Source: Paraburkholderia caffeinitolerans
Lineage (GTDB): Bacteria; Pseudomonadota; Gammaproteobacteria; Burkholderiales; Burkholderiaceae
NCBI RefSeq assembly: GCF_902859945.1
Contig: NZ_CADIKL010000027.1
Coordinates: 1 to 64,000, forward strand
Direction of reading: 5' to 3'
Length of the DNA stretch: 64,000 nt
Of the stretch, positions 9,701 to 17,066 are shown piece by piece. How positions within the stretch are numbered: the stretch's first letter is position 1; every line of letters begins with the position of its first letter. Under the pieces are notes generated by a model that saw nothing but the letters and a program-made list of their open reading frames with translations, made no database searches and was not told the DNA's origin. The position numbers were made by a program, and so were the translations under genes.

Positions 9701-9989
9701 CGAGCCCTATGCGGCCCGCTACTCGTTCACGAGCGCGCTTTCGGTGCAATTGCTGAAGTCGCTCGCGCCGGTGCTGCAACCGCTGCTGGAGGACAAGGGC
9801 TCGCCGGACGGCAAGCTCAAGGCCGGAACTGGCTCGCAGGAGATGACGCTGATCGATCAGCAGACGGGCGCGGTGCAACACGTGAGCTTGCCGCTTGCGC
9901 AATTGCGCGCGGCGGATGGCGGGTTCAGCACAGTGCCGGGATCGTATTCGGATACCGAATTAATTAAGGCAAAGGCGAACGTGAAATGA
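6759..9989 (+). CDS. Large bifunctional penicillin-binding protein (GT51 transglycosylase plus transpeptidase)
   Basis: This 1076-residue inner-membrane protein builds peptidoglycan. One membrane helix lies at about residues 25-45. The GT51 domain (about 150-330) has motif-1-like EDKYLL followed by NPAIDWGRFSRAL, and motif 2 as GGSTLATQIEKF. The transpeptidase part carries SxxK in GSTAKLRTL (about 507), SxN as SVN in FQHSVNLVFVRL (about 614) and KTG in VYGKTGTGDQ (about 935). It is longer than PBP1a/1b (about 800), with a large insert between SxN and KTG. The ATG follows AGGGAGAATAACC. A shared hairpin follows the gene. Confidence 0.88.
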   Translation: MSRPSVRFPLPATHAGSVWRWIKWGFVLAILVAIAIVVRIVQIEIDTSRLQARYLSELTRDIGFAVEPGQSHSIRFPTTNGPYDVRLGYAQLPAFTTRLEQRGFTVAAQARDSARMIALADEGLFVPYEEKDQAGIVLRDANGATLFHTRYPQRVYENFDAVPPLVRDSLLFIEDKYLLAADQPNRNPAIDWGRFSRALVDQGARLMNRHQHTPGGSTLATQIEKFRHSDGGRTATPPEKLRQIASASVRAYLDGPQTMPARQQILVHYLNSVPLSAKAGVGEVNGIGDGLAAWYGRDFRDVNRILREPVSETTLDEQALAFRQVLSLLIAQRAPSYFLQKNNDALAKLTDSYLRLLGNGGVISPALRDAALATQLTLDRAKSTPRAPASYAQRKAVLTMRTQLMQALGLKTIYDLDRLDLSATSTLDDAVQQAVSDRLADAATKDGARAAGLVGDKMLKPADDPSKIAYSFTLFERRGGENLVRVQTDSVNQPFDINSGARMNLGSTAKLRTLITYLQIVSALNAKYANEDPKTLRAMIPQTDPSDALTRWALDYLSTTRDRSLPAMLEAAVQRKYSANPGETFYTGGGAQSFNNFESSENAQILTVQSAFQHSVNLVFVRLMRDIVHYEMIQVSGPPSTYLDDPAVRNHYLTQFADGESQVYMKRFYTRYAGKSNDEALQILLKHTRKGPARIATVLRSANPNGDPAWFNAQMRAQLKNTKFQWLDDEDLAGYYNKYAIDKFNLNDRGYISGIHPLELWLLNYLHTHPDATLAQVQAQSRDVRLYTYKWLFKTRYYATQNRRIRHMIELKAYAEIGKSWRALGYPFDNITPSYGAAIGASGDRPSALAYLIGLVSSNGEKLPTHSFESLDFARGTPYETRFVHAATPPQPLISPEIAEVARELLTSVVEGGTAKRLADGMTFPGGKTLPVYGKTGTGDQRFNVYAPGARLIESRKVNRSATFVFVIGDRFYGTLTAWVHEPYAARYSFTSALSVQLLKSLAPVLQPLLEDKGSPDGKLKAGTGSQEMTLIDQQTGAVQHVSLPLAQLRAADGGFSTVPGSYSDTELIKAKANVK

Positions 9990-10026
9990 CCTTGAACCGA
10001 TGAACCCGGCAACGACGAGTAAACGA

Positions 10027-10057
10027 GAAACGCGCCCGACCTGGGCGCGTTTCCTTT
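10027..10057. terminator. Rho-independent terminator between convergent genes
   Basis: An 11-bp stem (GAAACGCGCCC with its complement) and a 5-base loop precede TTCCTTTT on the plus strand; the minus strand also reads into a T-rich stretch. It ends the penicillin-binding protein transcript and probably that of the glycine-zipper lipoprotein. Confidence 0.85.
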
Positions 10058-10107
10058 TGGGGTGGCTCAAGCGCTCGCGCAAACGAGCACGGCCGGTCTC
10101 GCATCGA

Positions 10108-10638
10108 TCAATACGAACCTGGCGGTGGCGGAGGCGGTGATCCGGGCGGCGGTGGCGGCAGATAGCGCTGCTGCGGCTGAGAGTACGGCTGCTGCTGCTG
10201 TTGCGTCTGCATGCCGCCCGGTACGGGTACGCGGTTGCCGGTGCCGTACATGCACTGGAGATACGCGTAGTCGTAGCGGCGCTGGACATCGTAGGCCGAG
10301 CCTTGCACGTTGCCCATGCCGACCGCGCTGCCCGCGAGCAGGCCCGCGCCCGCGCCGATGGCAGCGCCGCTGCCGCCACCGAACGCCGCGCCCGCGGCGG
10401 CGCCGAGCGCCGTGCCGACCACGGCGCTGCCGACGGCGGTATTGGTCGTGGCCTGGTTGGTGGTGGCGCCGCCCACCTGCTCGAAGGCGTACTGGCGACA
10501 GTTGTAGTCGTCGTTGCGGAACTGGTCGAAGCTCTTGCCGGTGCCCGGCAGGGCCATCACGCTCGGTCCGGCCGGGACCACGGCGCATGCGCTCAAAAGG
10601 CCCGCAGCGGCGAGCAGCGCGAGATAGGTCGGTTTCAT
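10108..10638 (-). CDS. Glycine-zipper lipoprotein (YMGG-like)
   Basis: A 176-residue lipoprotein with signal MKPTYLALLAAAGLLSACAV (lipobox LSAC). The middle third is a glycine zipper (GTALGAAAGAAFGGGSGAAIG pattern with G every fourth residue), which lets segments pack in membranes or oligomers. The C-terminus is a Gln-rich then Pro-rich tail (YLPPPPPGSPPPPPPGSY) that is probably disordered. Conserved Cys pairs in DDYNCRQYAFEQ and LQCMYGTG flank the zipper. Related proteins associate with the outer membrane. The ATG is used here; an upstream TTG is also in frame. A second exported protein gene lies 21 bases upstream on the same strand. Confidence 0.85.
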   Translation of the reverse strand: MKPTYLALLAAAGLLSACAVVPAGPSVMALPGTGKSFDQFRNDDYNCRQYAFEQVGGATTNQATTNTAVGSAVVGTALGAAAGAAFGGGSGAAIGAGAGLLAGSAVGMGNVQGSAYDVQRRYDYAYLQCMYGTGNRVPVPGGMQTQQQQQPYSQPQQRYLPPPPPGSPPPPPPGSY

Positions 10639-10659
10639 GTGCAACTCGATGTAGTCGAA

Positions 10660-11028
10660 TCAGTTCGAAGGCGCGGGCTGGGCCGGCACGGCGCGCCAGC
10701 CTGACGAGCACTGCTTCACATACGGGTAGTAGGTTTTCGAGGCGTCGCAGTAGTACCACGTGTCGCTGTTATCGCCTTCGTTGTAGTCGTCGCCTGGCGA
10801 CTGCGCTTGTTGCTGGCCCTGCTCGATGTACTCGGGCGCTTGCGGGGGCGGCGCGACCATTACGGGCCCCGGCGCGTAGTAGTAGGGCGCCGGAGCAACC
10901 GGGTAGTAATAAGGCACGCCGCCGCTGATGAAAACACCTACGTGCGCTGCGTGCGCCGCGCCGCTCGTGCAGGCGAGGGCGGCCAGAGCGGCCGTGGTGG
11001 CCCCGAGCATCCATTTCGACCTTCTCAC
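10660..11028 (-). CDS. Exported Tyr/Pro-rich protein (122 aa)
   Basis: The GTG start lies behind GGAGATCGTT. The signal peptide runs to about residue 27 (ALAALACTSGAAHA). The mature protein begins with HVGVFISGGVPYYYPVAP, a Tyr/Pro-rich stretch, and ends with a short Cys-containing module: DTWYYCDASKTYYPYVKQC and GWRAVPAQP. That C-terminal module (WYYC...YYPYV..C...W..V) is common in exported Burkholderiaceae proteins and probably holds one disulfide. Its role is unknown. It likely forms an operon with the downstream glycine-zipper lipoprotein (21-base gap), which suggests a shared envelope function. Confidence 0.8.
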   Translation of the reverse strand: MRRSKWMLGATTAALAALACTSGAAHAAHVGVFISGGVPYYYPVAPAPYYYAPGPVMVAPPPQAPEYIEQGQQQAQSPGDDYNEGDNSDTWYYCDASKTYYPYVKQCSSGWRAVPAQPAPSN

Positions 11029-11419
11029 AACGATCTCCAGAACAGAATTGGACGGTGCGCGCGTGCCGGTCTGACTCCGCGCGCCCGCGCATCCTCAAAC
11101 GCTAAGACATCGCGTCACTCAATGCAATTACGCGAACGCCACCGATTTTTCGAGTTGTTACAGCGAAGCGACAGGATGTGGCCGTTTGTCCGGACGGTCT
11201 GCGCCTTTTCATTGCCGCGTTTGGACGTGTCTGACCCCGATGCACAAAGGCTTTCAGCGTGTAAGACGTCGAGGCTGCGGCGTGGCGTAAAGAATTCGAA
11301 TAGTCATTTCGATTAGCCGATGGCCGTGTGCATGCCGCTACCCGCTTAGACTCGCCTGCACGCTTCGTGCGAGGCGTGGACCACTTATTGCACGTCACCG
11401 ATTTACTAAGGACTACAAC
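11029..11419. other. Divergent intergenic region, no gene seen
   Basis: These 391 bases separate the exported Tyr/Pro-rich protein (leftward) from the DUF2844 gene (rightward). I see no supported gene, repeat or terminator. It should hold promoters for both directions. The only clear signal is AAGGACTACAAC, the ribosome binding site of the DUF2844 gene. Confidence 0.5.
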
Positions 11420-11887
11420 ATGAAGGGAATTCTGACGGTGGGTGCGGCTGCGGCTATAGGACTCGCCGCTGCGCCTGCATGGGCGGGATTGGGCGGCGCG
11501 CCCGCATTTCCCGATGCGCAGCGTACGCCGGCCACGCGCTTGATGGCCGCCGTCAACGCGGCCACCACGACGTGGACCGTCACGACGACCACGCTCGATA
11601 ACGATACCGTGATCCACGAGTATCTCGATGCCAGCGGCACCGTCTTTGCCGTTTCCTGGCGCGGGCCGCGCATCGGCTCGCTCGACACGCTGCTGGGCAA
11701 CTACTTCCCTGCCTGGCAAAAGGGGCTGGCGGCGGCGCAGTCCGCACGCCGCGGCGGCTACGGGCCGGTTGCCGTGCATCAGGCCGATCTCGTCGTCGAA
11801 ACGGGCGGCCATATGGGCGCATTGACGGGCCGTGCGTGGTTGCCGAAGGCGCTGCCGCAAGGCTTCAACGTCGATCAGATCCAATGA
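11420..11887 (+). CDS. DUF2844 family exported protein
   Basis: A 155-residue protein has a Sec signal peptide (MKGILTVGAAAAIGLAAAPAWA). The mature part has the DUF2844 pattern: an N-terminal LGGAP segment, a beta-rich core (TTLDNDTVIHEYLDASGTVFAVSW), then LDTLLGNYF and an acidic/hydrophobic tail. DUF2844 proteins are confined mostly to Burkholderiales and are usually paired with DUF3443, as here. The function is unknown; the pairing suggests a joint envelope role. The next gene begins within or just after its stop (an ATG at 11884 overlaps the TGA; a later ATG at 11902 has a lipoprotein signal). Confidence 0.9.
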   Translation: MKGILTVGAAAAIGLAAAPAWAGLGGAPAFPDAQRTPATRLMAAVNAATTTWTVTTTTLDNDTVIHEYLDASGTVFAVSWRGPRIGSLDTLLGNYFPAWQKGLAAAQSARRGGYGPVAVHQADLVVETGGHMGALTGRAWLPKALPQGFNVDQIQ

Positions 11888-11901
11888 GCGGGGAACGCGC
11901 G

Positions 11902-13575
11902 ATGAACAAGATCATGATGGTTTGCGCGCTCAGCGCGAGCATGCTGCTGGCGGGTTGTGGCGGCGGCGGGGACGGAGACGGCGCTGCGGTATCGAACAGC
12001 GCCGCCGCGGGCGTTTCGGCGGCGTCGGACGCGGCAAGCGGTGGCGCGTCGGGCGGCAAGAATCCGAGTTCCGGTGGTTCGAGTTCCGGTGGTTCGAGTT
12101 CCGGTGGGTCGAGTTCCGGTGGGTCGGGCTCGGGTGGATCGAGTTCGGGTGGATCTGGTAGCTCTGGTTCTGGCGGTTCGGGCTCGAGCGGCTCCGGTTC
12201 AGGCGGCTCCGGTTCAGGCGGCTCCGGTTCAGGCGGTTCGAGTTCAGGTGGTTCGAGTTCAGGCGGCTCCGGTTCAGGCGGCTCCGGTTCAGGCGGTTCG
12301 AGTTCAGGCGGTTCCGGTTCAGGCGGCTCCGGTTCAGGTGGATCAGGCTCGGGTGGATCAGGCTCGGGTGGATCGAGTTCTGGCGGTTCAGGCTCAGGCG
12401 GCTCGGGCTCCGGCACCTCCGACTCGGGCTCCGGCACTTCCGGTTCCTCGGGTGGCGGTTCCACCGCCGACATCGGCAATGCGATTCCGCTGCTCGTCTC
12501 GTCGGCAAGCGCGGTGCGCAACTTCCCGCTGGTGAGCGTTACCGTGTGCCAGCCCAGCAGCGGCGCGCAGACGAATTGCGCGACGATCGACAACGTGTTG
12601 CTCGACACCGGCTCATTCGGCTTGCGCCTCTACGCATCGGCGATTCCTGCCTCGACGCTCGCCGCACTGCCCGTGCAAACCGATCCTGCCAGCGGCAAGA
12701 ACGTGGCGGCGTGTGGCGCGTTCGGCTCGGGCTATACGTGGGGAAGCCTGCGCGCGGCGGACGTGAAGCTTGCGCGCGAAGTGGCCCCCGCCGTACCCAT
12801 CCAGGTGATCGGCGACGCCGCCATCGCCTCGCCTGCGCCGGCTTCGTGCGTCTGGAACACGGCGCTCACAAGCCCGGCGGTGCTGGGCGCGAACGGCATA
12901 CTCGGTGTAGGCGTCGCGCGCTACGACTGCGGCGCGGCTTGCACGCGCCCCACGCCGCGCACGGGCTACTACTACGCCGACACCGCGCCGGCCACGCCCA
13001 TCTCGTTGCCGCTCGCCAGCCAGGTCACGAATCCGGTGGCGCTCTTTCCCGTCGACAATAACGGCGTGATCGTGGACACGCCGGCGATTGCCGCCGCTGG
13101 CGCGCCCAAGGCGACCGGCACCGTGATCTTCGGCATCGGCACGCAGACGAACAATCAGTTGGCGGGCGCGGGCGCAACCGTGCTCGCGACCGATCGCTGG
13201 GGCAATTTCAAAGGCAGCGTAGGCAACGGCAGCACGGTGCCAACGTTCATCGACTCGGGTTCGAACACGCTGAGTTTCGAGGACTGGTCGATCATCCAGG
13301 ATAGCGGCTTCTATGTGCCTGCCACGCCGCTCAAGCGTGCCGTCGCGCTTTCCGACACGAATGGCGTGAATGGCACGGCGGATATCATCATCGGTAACGC
13401 GGATGCGATGTTCGCGTCGCTGAACTTTGCGTTCAGCACGCTTGCCACGTTCCTTGCGCAAACCGTCGATCTGGGCATGCCATTCTTCTACGGCCGGCGC
13501 ATCTACTACGGAATCGAAGGCACGCCGTCGGGGGCGGGCGCCACGGGCCCCTATGTTGCGTATCTGTCGCGCTAG
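11902..13575 (+). CDS. DUF3443 family lipoprotein with Gly/Ser repeat linker
   Basis: This 557-residue lipoprotein begins MNKIMMVCALSASMLLAGCG (lipobox LAGC). Residues about 50-190 are almost entirely Gly and Ser in GSGGS units, a long flexible spacer. The rest is the DUF3443 domain, starting at NAIPLLVSSASAVRNFPLVS and containing NVLLDTGSFGLRL and later FIDSGSNTLSFED. These two D-[TS]-G-S motifs resemble the twin active-site motifs of pepsin-like aspartic proteases, an inference worth testing. It is coupled to the DUF2844 gene. The linker lets the domain sit away from the membrane. Confidence 0.9.
   Translation: MNKIMMVCALSASMLLAGCGGGGDGDGAAVSNSAAAGVSAASDAASGGASGGKNPSSGGSSSGGSSSGGSSSGGSGSGGSSSGGSGSSGSGGSGSSGSGSGGSGSGGSGSGGSSSGGSSSGGSGSGGSGSGGSSSGGSGSGGSGSGGSGSGGSGSGGSSSGGSGSGGSGSGTSDSGSGTSGSSGGGSTADIGNAIPLLVSSASAVRNFPLVSVTVCQPSSGAQTNCATIDNVLLDTGSFGLRLYASAIPASTLAALPVQTDPASGKNVAACGAFGSGYTWGSLRAADVKLAREVAPAVPIQVIGDAAIASPAPASCVWNTALTSPAVLGANGILGVGVARYDCGAACTRPTPRTGYYYADTAPATPISLPLASQVTNPVALFPVDNNGVIVDTPAIAAAGAPKATGTVIFGIGTQTNNQLAGAGATVLATDRWGNFKGSVGNGSTVPTFIDSGSNTLSFEDWSIIQDSGFYVPATPLKRAVALSDTNGVNGTADIIIGNADAMFASLNFAFSTLATFLAQTVDLGMPFFYGRRIYYGIEGTPSGAGATGPYVAYLSR
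12063..12420 (+). repeat. In-frame Gly/Ser minisatellite within the DUF3443 gene
   Basis: Degenerate 9- and 15-18-base units of the kind GGTTCGAGTTCCGGT and GGCTCCGGTTCAGGC repeat through about 360 bases, all in frame and coding for GS-rich linker. Long stretches of identical units are prone to copy-number change, so linker length is probably variable among strains. Confidence 0.85.
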
Positions 13576-13596
13576 TTTTTCCAGTCGGCTGCCATG

Positions 13597-13627
13597 AAAA
13601 GCGCGCCGAAATGGCGCGCTTTTTCTT
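13597..13627 (+). terminator. Rho-independent terminator after the DUF3443 gene
   Basis: An 11-bp stem AAAAGCGCGCC with its complement, loop GAAAT, is followed by TTTTCTTTAAA. It ends the DUF2844-DUF3443 transcript and isolates it from the chemotaxis cluster. Confidence 0.85.
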
Positions 13628-13810
13628 TAAATACATAAAAGAAAAATATGCGGAATGACATAAGGAAAATTCCCGTTTATGGGAATTTCTTTCATTAAAG
13701 TTTCATCATTCTTGCATTTATAAAATATACATATAAGCGGACGTTAATTACCGTAATTGCGGATCAAAAATCCCGTCTGGCAAACGTTTGCCCTGGCGGA
13801 AACCCCTGCT

Positions 13811-13837
13811 CAAGCCGAATCGCGCAAGCGCCGATAT
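13811..13837 (+). promoter_or_regulatory. Candidate FliA (sigma-28) promoter for the chemotaxis cluster
   Basis: CAAG, 15 bases, then GCCGATAT matches the flagellar sigma-28 form TAAG-N15-GCCGATAA closely: three of four bases and seven of eight. It lies about 105 bases before the start of the MCP gene and is the best match in the 367-base gap. It suggests that the cluster is expressed with late flagellar genes. Confidence 0.6.
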
Positions 13838-13942
13838 AGCGTTGGTAGGAGAGACCAATTCGTGAGCGCCAGAGCTGCCGTATGGACTTTCCGTTCTCGA
13901 GCGGCTTTAAAGCCTGGCGCATACAACAACAGGGGTAAAACG

Positions 13943-15640
13943 ATGGAACATGCGACGCCGGACCGTCAGCTCGAACTGGTTGAGTTGAGTGCAGTGAGCG
14001 CGGCACTGAACCGGGTGCAGGCTGTGATCGAGTTCGACATGCAGGGCATCGTCCTGCACGCCAACGACAATTTCCTGGCGGTGCTCGGCTATACGCTCGA
14101 AGAGGTGCGCGGCAAGCACCACCGCATGTTTTGCGATTCTGATTATGTGCGAGGCGAAGCGTATCGCCAGTTCTGGGAGCGCCTCGGGCGTGGCGAGTTC
14201 GATCGCGGCGAATACCGCCGCCTCGGGCGCGGCGGCCGCGAAATCTGGATCAATGCTTCCTACAATCCCGTGCTGGGCGAGGATGGGCGTCCGTACAAGG
14301 TCATCAAGTTCGCCACCGATATCACGGCCGTCAAGGAGCAGAACGCCGAATACGAGGGGCGTTTGCGCGCGATCGACAAGGCCCAGGCCGTGATCGAATT
14401 CGACACGAACGGAATCGTGCTGCAGGCGAATCAGAACTTTCTTGACACGCTTGGTTACCGGCTCGAAGAAATCCAGGGCAAGCACCACCGCATGTTCTGC
14501 GAAGACGCTTACGTGCAGAGTCCCGACTATCGCGAGTTCTGGGCCAAGCTCAATCGCGGCGAGTTCGACTCGGGCCGCTACAAGCGCATCGGCCAGGGCG
14601 GACGCGTGGTGTGGATTCAGGCCACCTATAACCCGATCTTCGACGCGAACGGCCGCCCCTATAAAGTCGTCAAGTTCGCGAACGACGTGAGCGCGCAGGT
14701 CGAGCTCGAAGAAAGCGTGAAGCGCCGTGCCCAGAGCGATCAGCTCAAGGTCGAAAAGCTGCTTGCCGTGGTGCGCAACGCCGCGTCGGGAGATCTGACC
14801 GGCCACGTGGAAGTGTCCGGAGACGAGCCGATCGACCAGCTCGCCGCCGGCATCAAGAGCATGATGAGCGATCTCTCGGGCGTGATCGGCAAGGTTGTCG
14901 AGTCGGCGGGCACGTTCAAGGACTCGTCGAAGGACATTGCGACGCGCGCGGATACGGTGGCGGGCGGTGCGCAGTTGCTTGGCGCGACCGTCGAGGAAAT
15001 GAACGCGTCGATCGAAGAGCTCACTGCCTCGATCAATTCGATTGCCGACAACTCGCGCGGCGCCGATCAACTGGCCAAGGACACGCAGCAGGAAGCCGAG
15101 CGCGGCGCGAAGGCGGTCACGCGTTCGATCGAAGCGATGGAGCTTATCAATCGCTCGTCGGAAGACATTGGCGAGATCATCAAGGTGATTGGCGAGATTG
15201 CTAGCCAGACCAATCTGCTCGCGTTCAACGCTGCGATCGAGGCGGCGCGCGCGGGCGAGCACGGGCTAGGTTTCTCGGTGGTCGCCGACGAAGTGCGCAA
15301 GCTCGCCGAGCGCTCCTCGCAGGCAACCAAGGAAATTTCGAAGCTCATCAACGAGTCGGTCAAGCGGGTCGCGCAGGGCAGCGAGATCTCGAAGCAGGCG
15401 GGCGAGGCGTTCGAAAAGATCGTGGCGGGCGTCGCTCGCACGACCCAGGCGATCTCCGAAATCTCTTGTGGCGCCGACGAGCAGCTCGTGGCTGCACGCG
15501 AAGTGAGCGCGGCAATCCAGCAGGTGGCGGAGGAGACCGAGAAGTCGGCTGGCGCGTGCGATACCATCGCACGCGCGGCGGCCTCGCTCAAGGGCGGTGC
15601 CGAGGGGCTCGACAACACGGTCGCGCGCTTCGTCGTCTAG
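13943..15640 (+). CDS. Soluble chemoreceptor with two PAS domains (PAS-PAS-MCP)
   Basis: A 565-residue methyl-accepting chemotaxis protein without membrane segments. Two similar PAS domains occupy about residues 18-140 and 140-260; each begins QAVIEFD and shares GKHHRMFC and GRPYKV. The signalling domain follows, with the hairpin tip EIASQTNLLAFNAAIEAARA (about 415). There is no C-terminal NWETF-type CheR tether; it ends TVARFVV. This architecture matches BdlA and other cytosolic sensors of redox or energy state. I chose the ATG after AGGGGTAAAACG, leaving the upstream frame as leader. The cheR gene starts 15 bases on. Confidence 0.94.
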   Translation: MEHATPDRQLELVELSAVSAALNRVQAVIEFDMQGIVLHANDNFLAVLGYTLEEVRGKHHRMFCDSDYVRGEAYRQFWERLGRGEFDRGEYRRLGRGGREIWINASYNPVLGEDGRPYKVIKFATDITAVKEQNAEYEGRLRAIDKAQAVIEFDTNGIVLQANQNFLDTLGYRLEEIQGKHHRMFCEDAYVQSPDYREFWAKLNRGEFDSGRYKRIGQGGRVVWIQATYNPIFDANGRPYKVVKFANDVSAQVELEESVKRRAQSDQLKVEKLLAVVRNAASGDLTGHVEVSGDEPIDQLAAGIKSMMSDLSGVIGKVVESAGTFKDSSKDIATRADTVAGGAQLLGATVEEMNASIEELTASINSIADNSRGADQLAKDTQQEAERGAKAVTRSIEAMELINRSSEDIGEIIKVIGEIASQTNLLAFNAAIEAARAGEHGLGFSVVADEVRKLAERSSQATKEISKLINESVKRVAQGSEISKQAGEAFEKIVAGVARTTQAISEISCGADEQLVAAREVSAAIQQVAEETEKSAGACDTIARAAASLKGGAEGLDNTVARFVV

Positions 15641-15655
15641 AGCGCCGGGGGAAGC

Positions 15656-16507
15656 GTGGATATCGATCAGGATGTCGAACCGTCGGTGCAGCGCGCGTTG
15701 TTCGAGCAGGTGCGCCGGCACACCGGCATCGCCATGAGCGAACGCAAGTGGACCATGCTCAAGGGCCGCTTGCGCCGCCGTGTAATGGCGCTCGGTTTGC
15801 CGGACTACCGCGACTATCTGCAGGTGCTCGACACGAATGCCGATGAGGTGGGCGACTTCATCGACCTCGTGACGACCAACGAAACCTCGTTCTTTCGCAC
15901 CCCGCGCATCTGGGAGTATTTCGCGCAGACCTTTCTGCCGCAATGGTTCGCGGCGCATTGTGGCGAGACGCTGCGCGTGTGGTCGGCGGCGTCGTCGAGC
16001 GGCGAGGAGGCCTGGTCCACGGCCATGCTCTGCGAAGAGTTTCGGGCACGCGAGGCGGCGTTTCGTTACGCGATCGTCGGCACCGATATCTCGGACGGCA
16101 TTCTGGCGAGCGCGCGTGCGGGCAGCTACAAGGGGCGCAGTTTCGAAGGCCTGCGCGAACGGCATGCCGCGCTGTTGCAGAAGTATTTCCATAGCGACGG
16201 GGCGCAGGCGGACGTAGTCGACGCATTGCGCGCGCATGTTGTGTTTCGCCGCCACAACCTCTATGCGGCGCCACGCGATCTGGGCCAGTTCGATCTGGTG
16301 CTGCTGCGCAACGTGCTGATCTACTTCGACCTCGAAGGGCAACGGGCGGTGCTCGCGAACGTGCGCCGCGCGATGCGTCCCGACGCGGTGCTGATCGTGG
16401 GCGAATCGGAGTCGCTGAGCCGGGTGACCACGGGCTTCACGTTCGAGCAGCCCCTTGTATATCGCAACGGCCACTCTCGCGAGGAGCGCGACCATGAACA
16501 CGCGTGA
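15656..16507 (+). CDS. cheR: Chemotaxis protein methyltransferase CheR
   Basis: CheR uses S-adenosylmethionine to methylate glutamates on chemoreceptors, which sets adaptation. The 283-residue protein has the N-terminal helical domain (KWTMLKGRLRRRVMALGL) and the catalytic signature TTNETSFFR at about 75. The SAM site WSAASSSGEEAWSTAM lies at about 110 and LLRNVLIYFD later. It starts at GTG after GGGGGAAGC, 15 bases behind the MCP gene. Its end overlaps the start of cheD by 14 bases, so the two are translationally coupled. Probable substrate: the adjacent PAS-PAS receptor. Confidence 0.95.
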   Translation: MDIDQDVEPSVQRALFEQVRRHTGIAMSERKWTMLKGRLRRRVMALGLPDYRDYLQVLDTNADEVGDFIDLVTTNETSFFRTPRIWEYFAQTFLPQWFAAHCGETLRVWSAASSSGEEAWSTAMLCEEFRAREAAFRYAIVGTDISDGILASARAGSYKGRSFEGLRERHAALLQKYFHSDGAQADVVDALRAHVVFRRHNLYAAPRDLGQFDLVLLRNVLIYFDLEGQRAVLANVRRAMRPDAVLIVGESESLSRVTTGFTFEQPLVYRNGHSREERDHEHA

Positions 16508-16991
16508 CGTGCAGGTGCGGATGTGCGAGATCGCGGTGAGCACGCGGGAAGATGCCCGCATCCTGCGCGCGACGCTGGGTTCATGCGTGGGCATCGGGCT
16601 GCTGTGGCGCGCGCGCGGCGCCTGCGGGCTCGCGCATTGTCTGTTGCCGCAGCCCGTGGGCAAGGCGCGCAGCACGCAGGCGGAGCGGCAAGGCCAGGAC
16701 GCGAAGTACGTGGTGGACGCGTTGCCTGCATTGATCTCGTTGATGGGGGCGCAGGGCGCGCCCGAGGGCGAAATCGAAGCGGTGCTGGCAGGCGGCGCGA
16801 ACATGATGCATCACCGCACCACGATTCACGAGCCGATAGGCGAGCTGAACGTGCGCATGGCGCAGCAGTTGCTCACGCACGCGCGCGTGCGCGTGATTCA
16901 CACCGATGTGGGCGGCGAGTGCGGCCGGCAGTTGACCATCGATTGCGGGCAGCAGAACTACGCGGTGCGCCGCTTTTCGCGCCCGGGGTGA
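16494..16991 (+). CDS. cheD: Chemoreceptor glutamine deamidase CheD
   Basis: CheD deamidates receptor glutamines to glutamates and in some species interacts with CheC. The 165-residue protein keeps the catalytic pair Cys31 (RATLGSCVGIG) and His48 (CGLAHCLLP), and the AGGANMM turn. The ATG follows GAGGAGCGCGACC, inside the end of cheR. In most Burkholderia cheR and cheD are followed by cheB; here they are followed by a CheW-repeat protein instead. The pair of CheR and CheD means the nearby receptor's methylation sites are likely encoded partly as Gln. Confidence 0.94.
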   Translation: MNTRDVQVRMCEIAVSTREDARILRATLGSCVGIGLLWRARGACGLAHCLLPQPVGKARSTQAERQGQDAKYVVDALPALISLMGAQGAPEGEIEAVLAGGANMMHHRTTIHEPIGELNVRMAQQLLTHARVRVIHTDVGGECGRQLTIDCGQQNYAVRRFSRPG

Positions 16992-17066
16992 ACCGTGCGG
17001 CGCCCGCGCATGACCTTGGGCGCAACCCGTTCCCCGCTTTGTTCCCACTAGCTACGGAGCTTCACG

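Noticed and set aside
12063..12420. Possible CRISPR array in the regular repeats
   Set aside because: Units are short, without unique spacers, in frame and inside the DUF3443 gene, so this is a coding minisatellite.
13700..13730. TAAAGTTT as a -35 element of a FliA promoter
   Set aside because: The bases 11 further on do not match GCCGATAA; the site at 13811-13837 fits much better.
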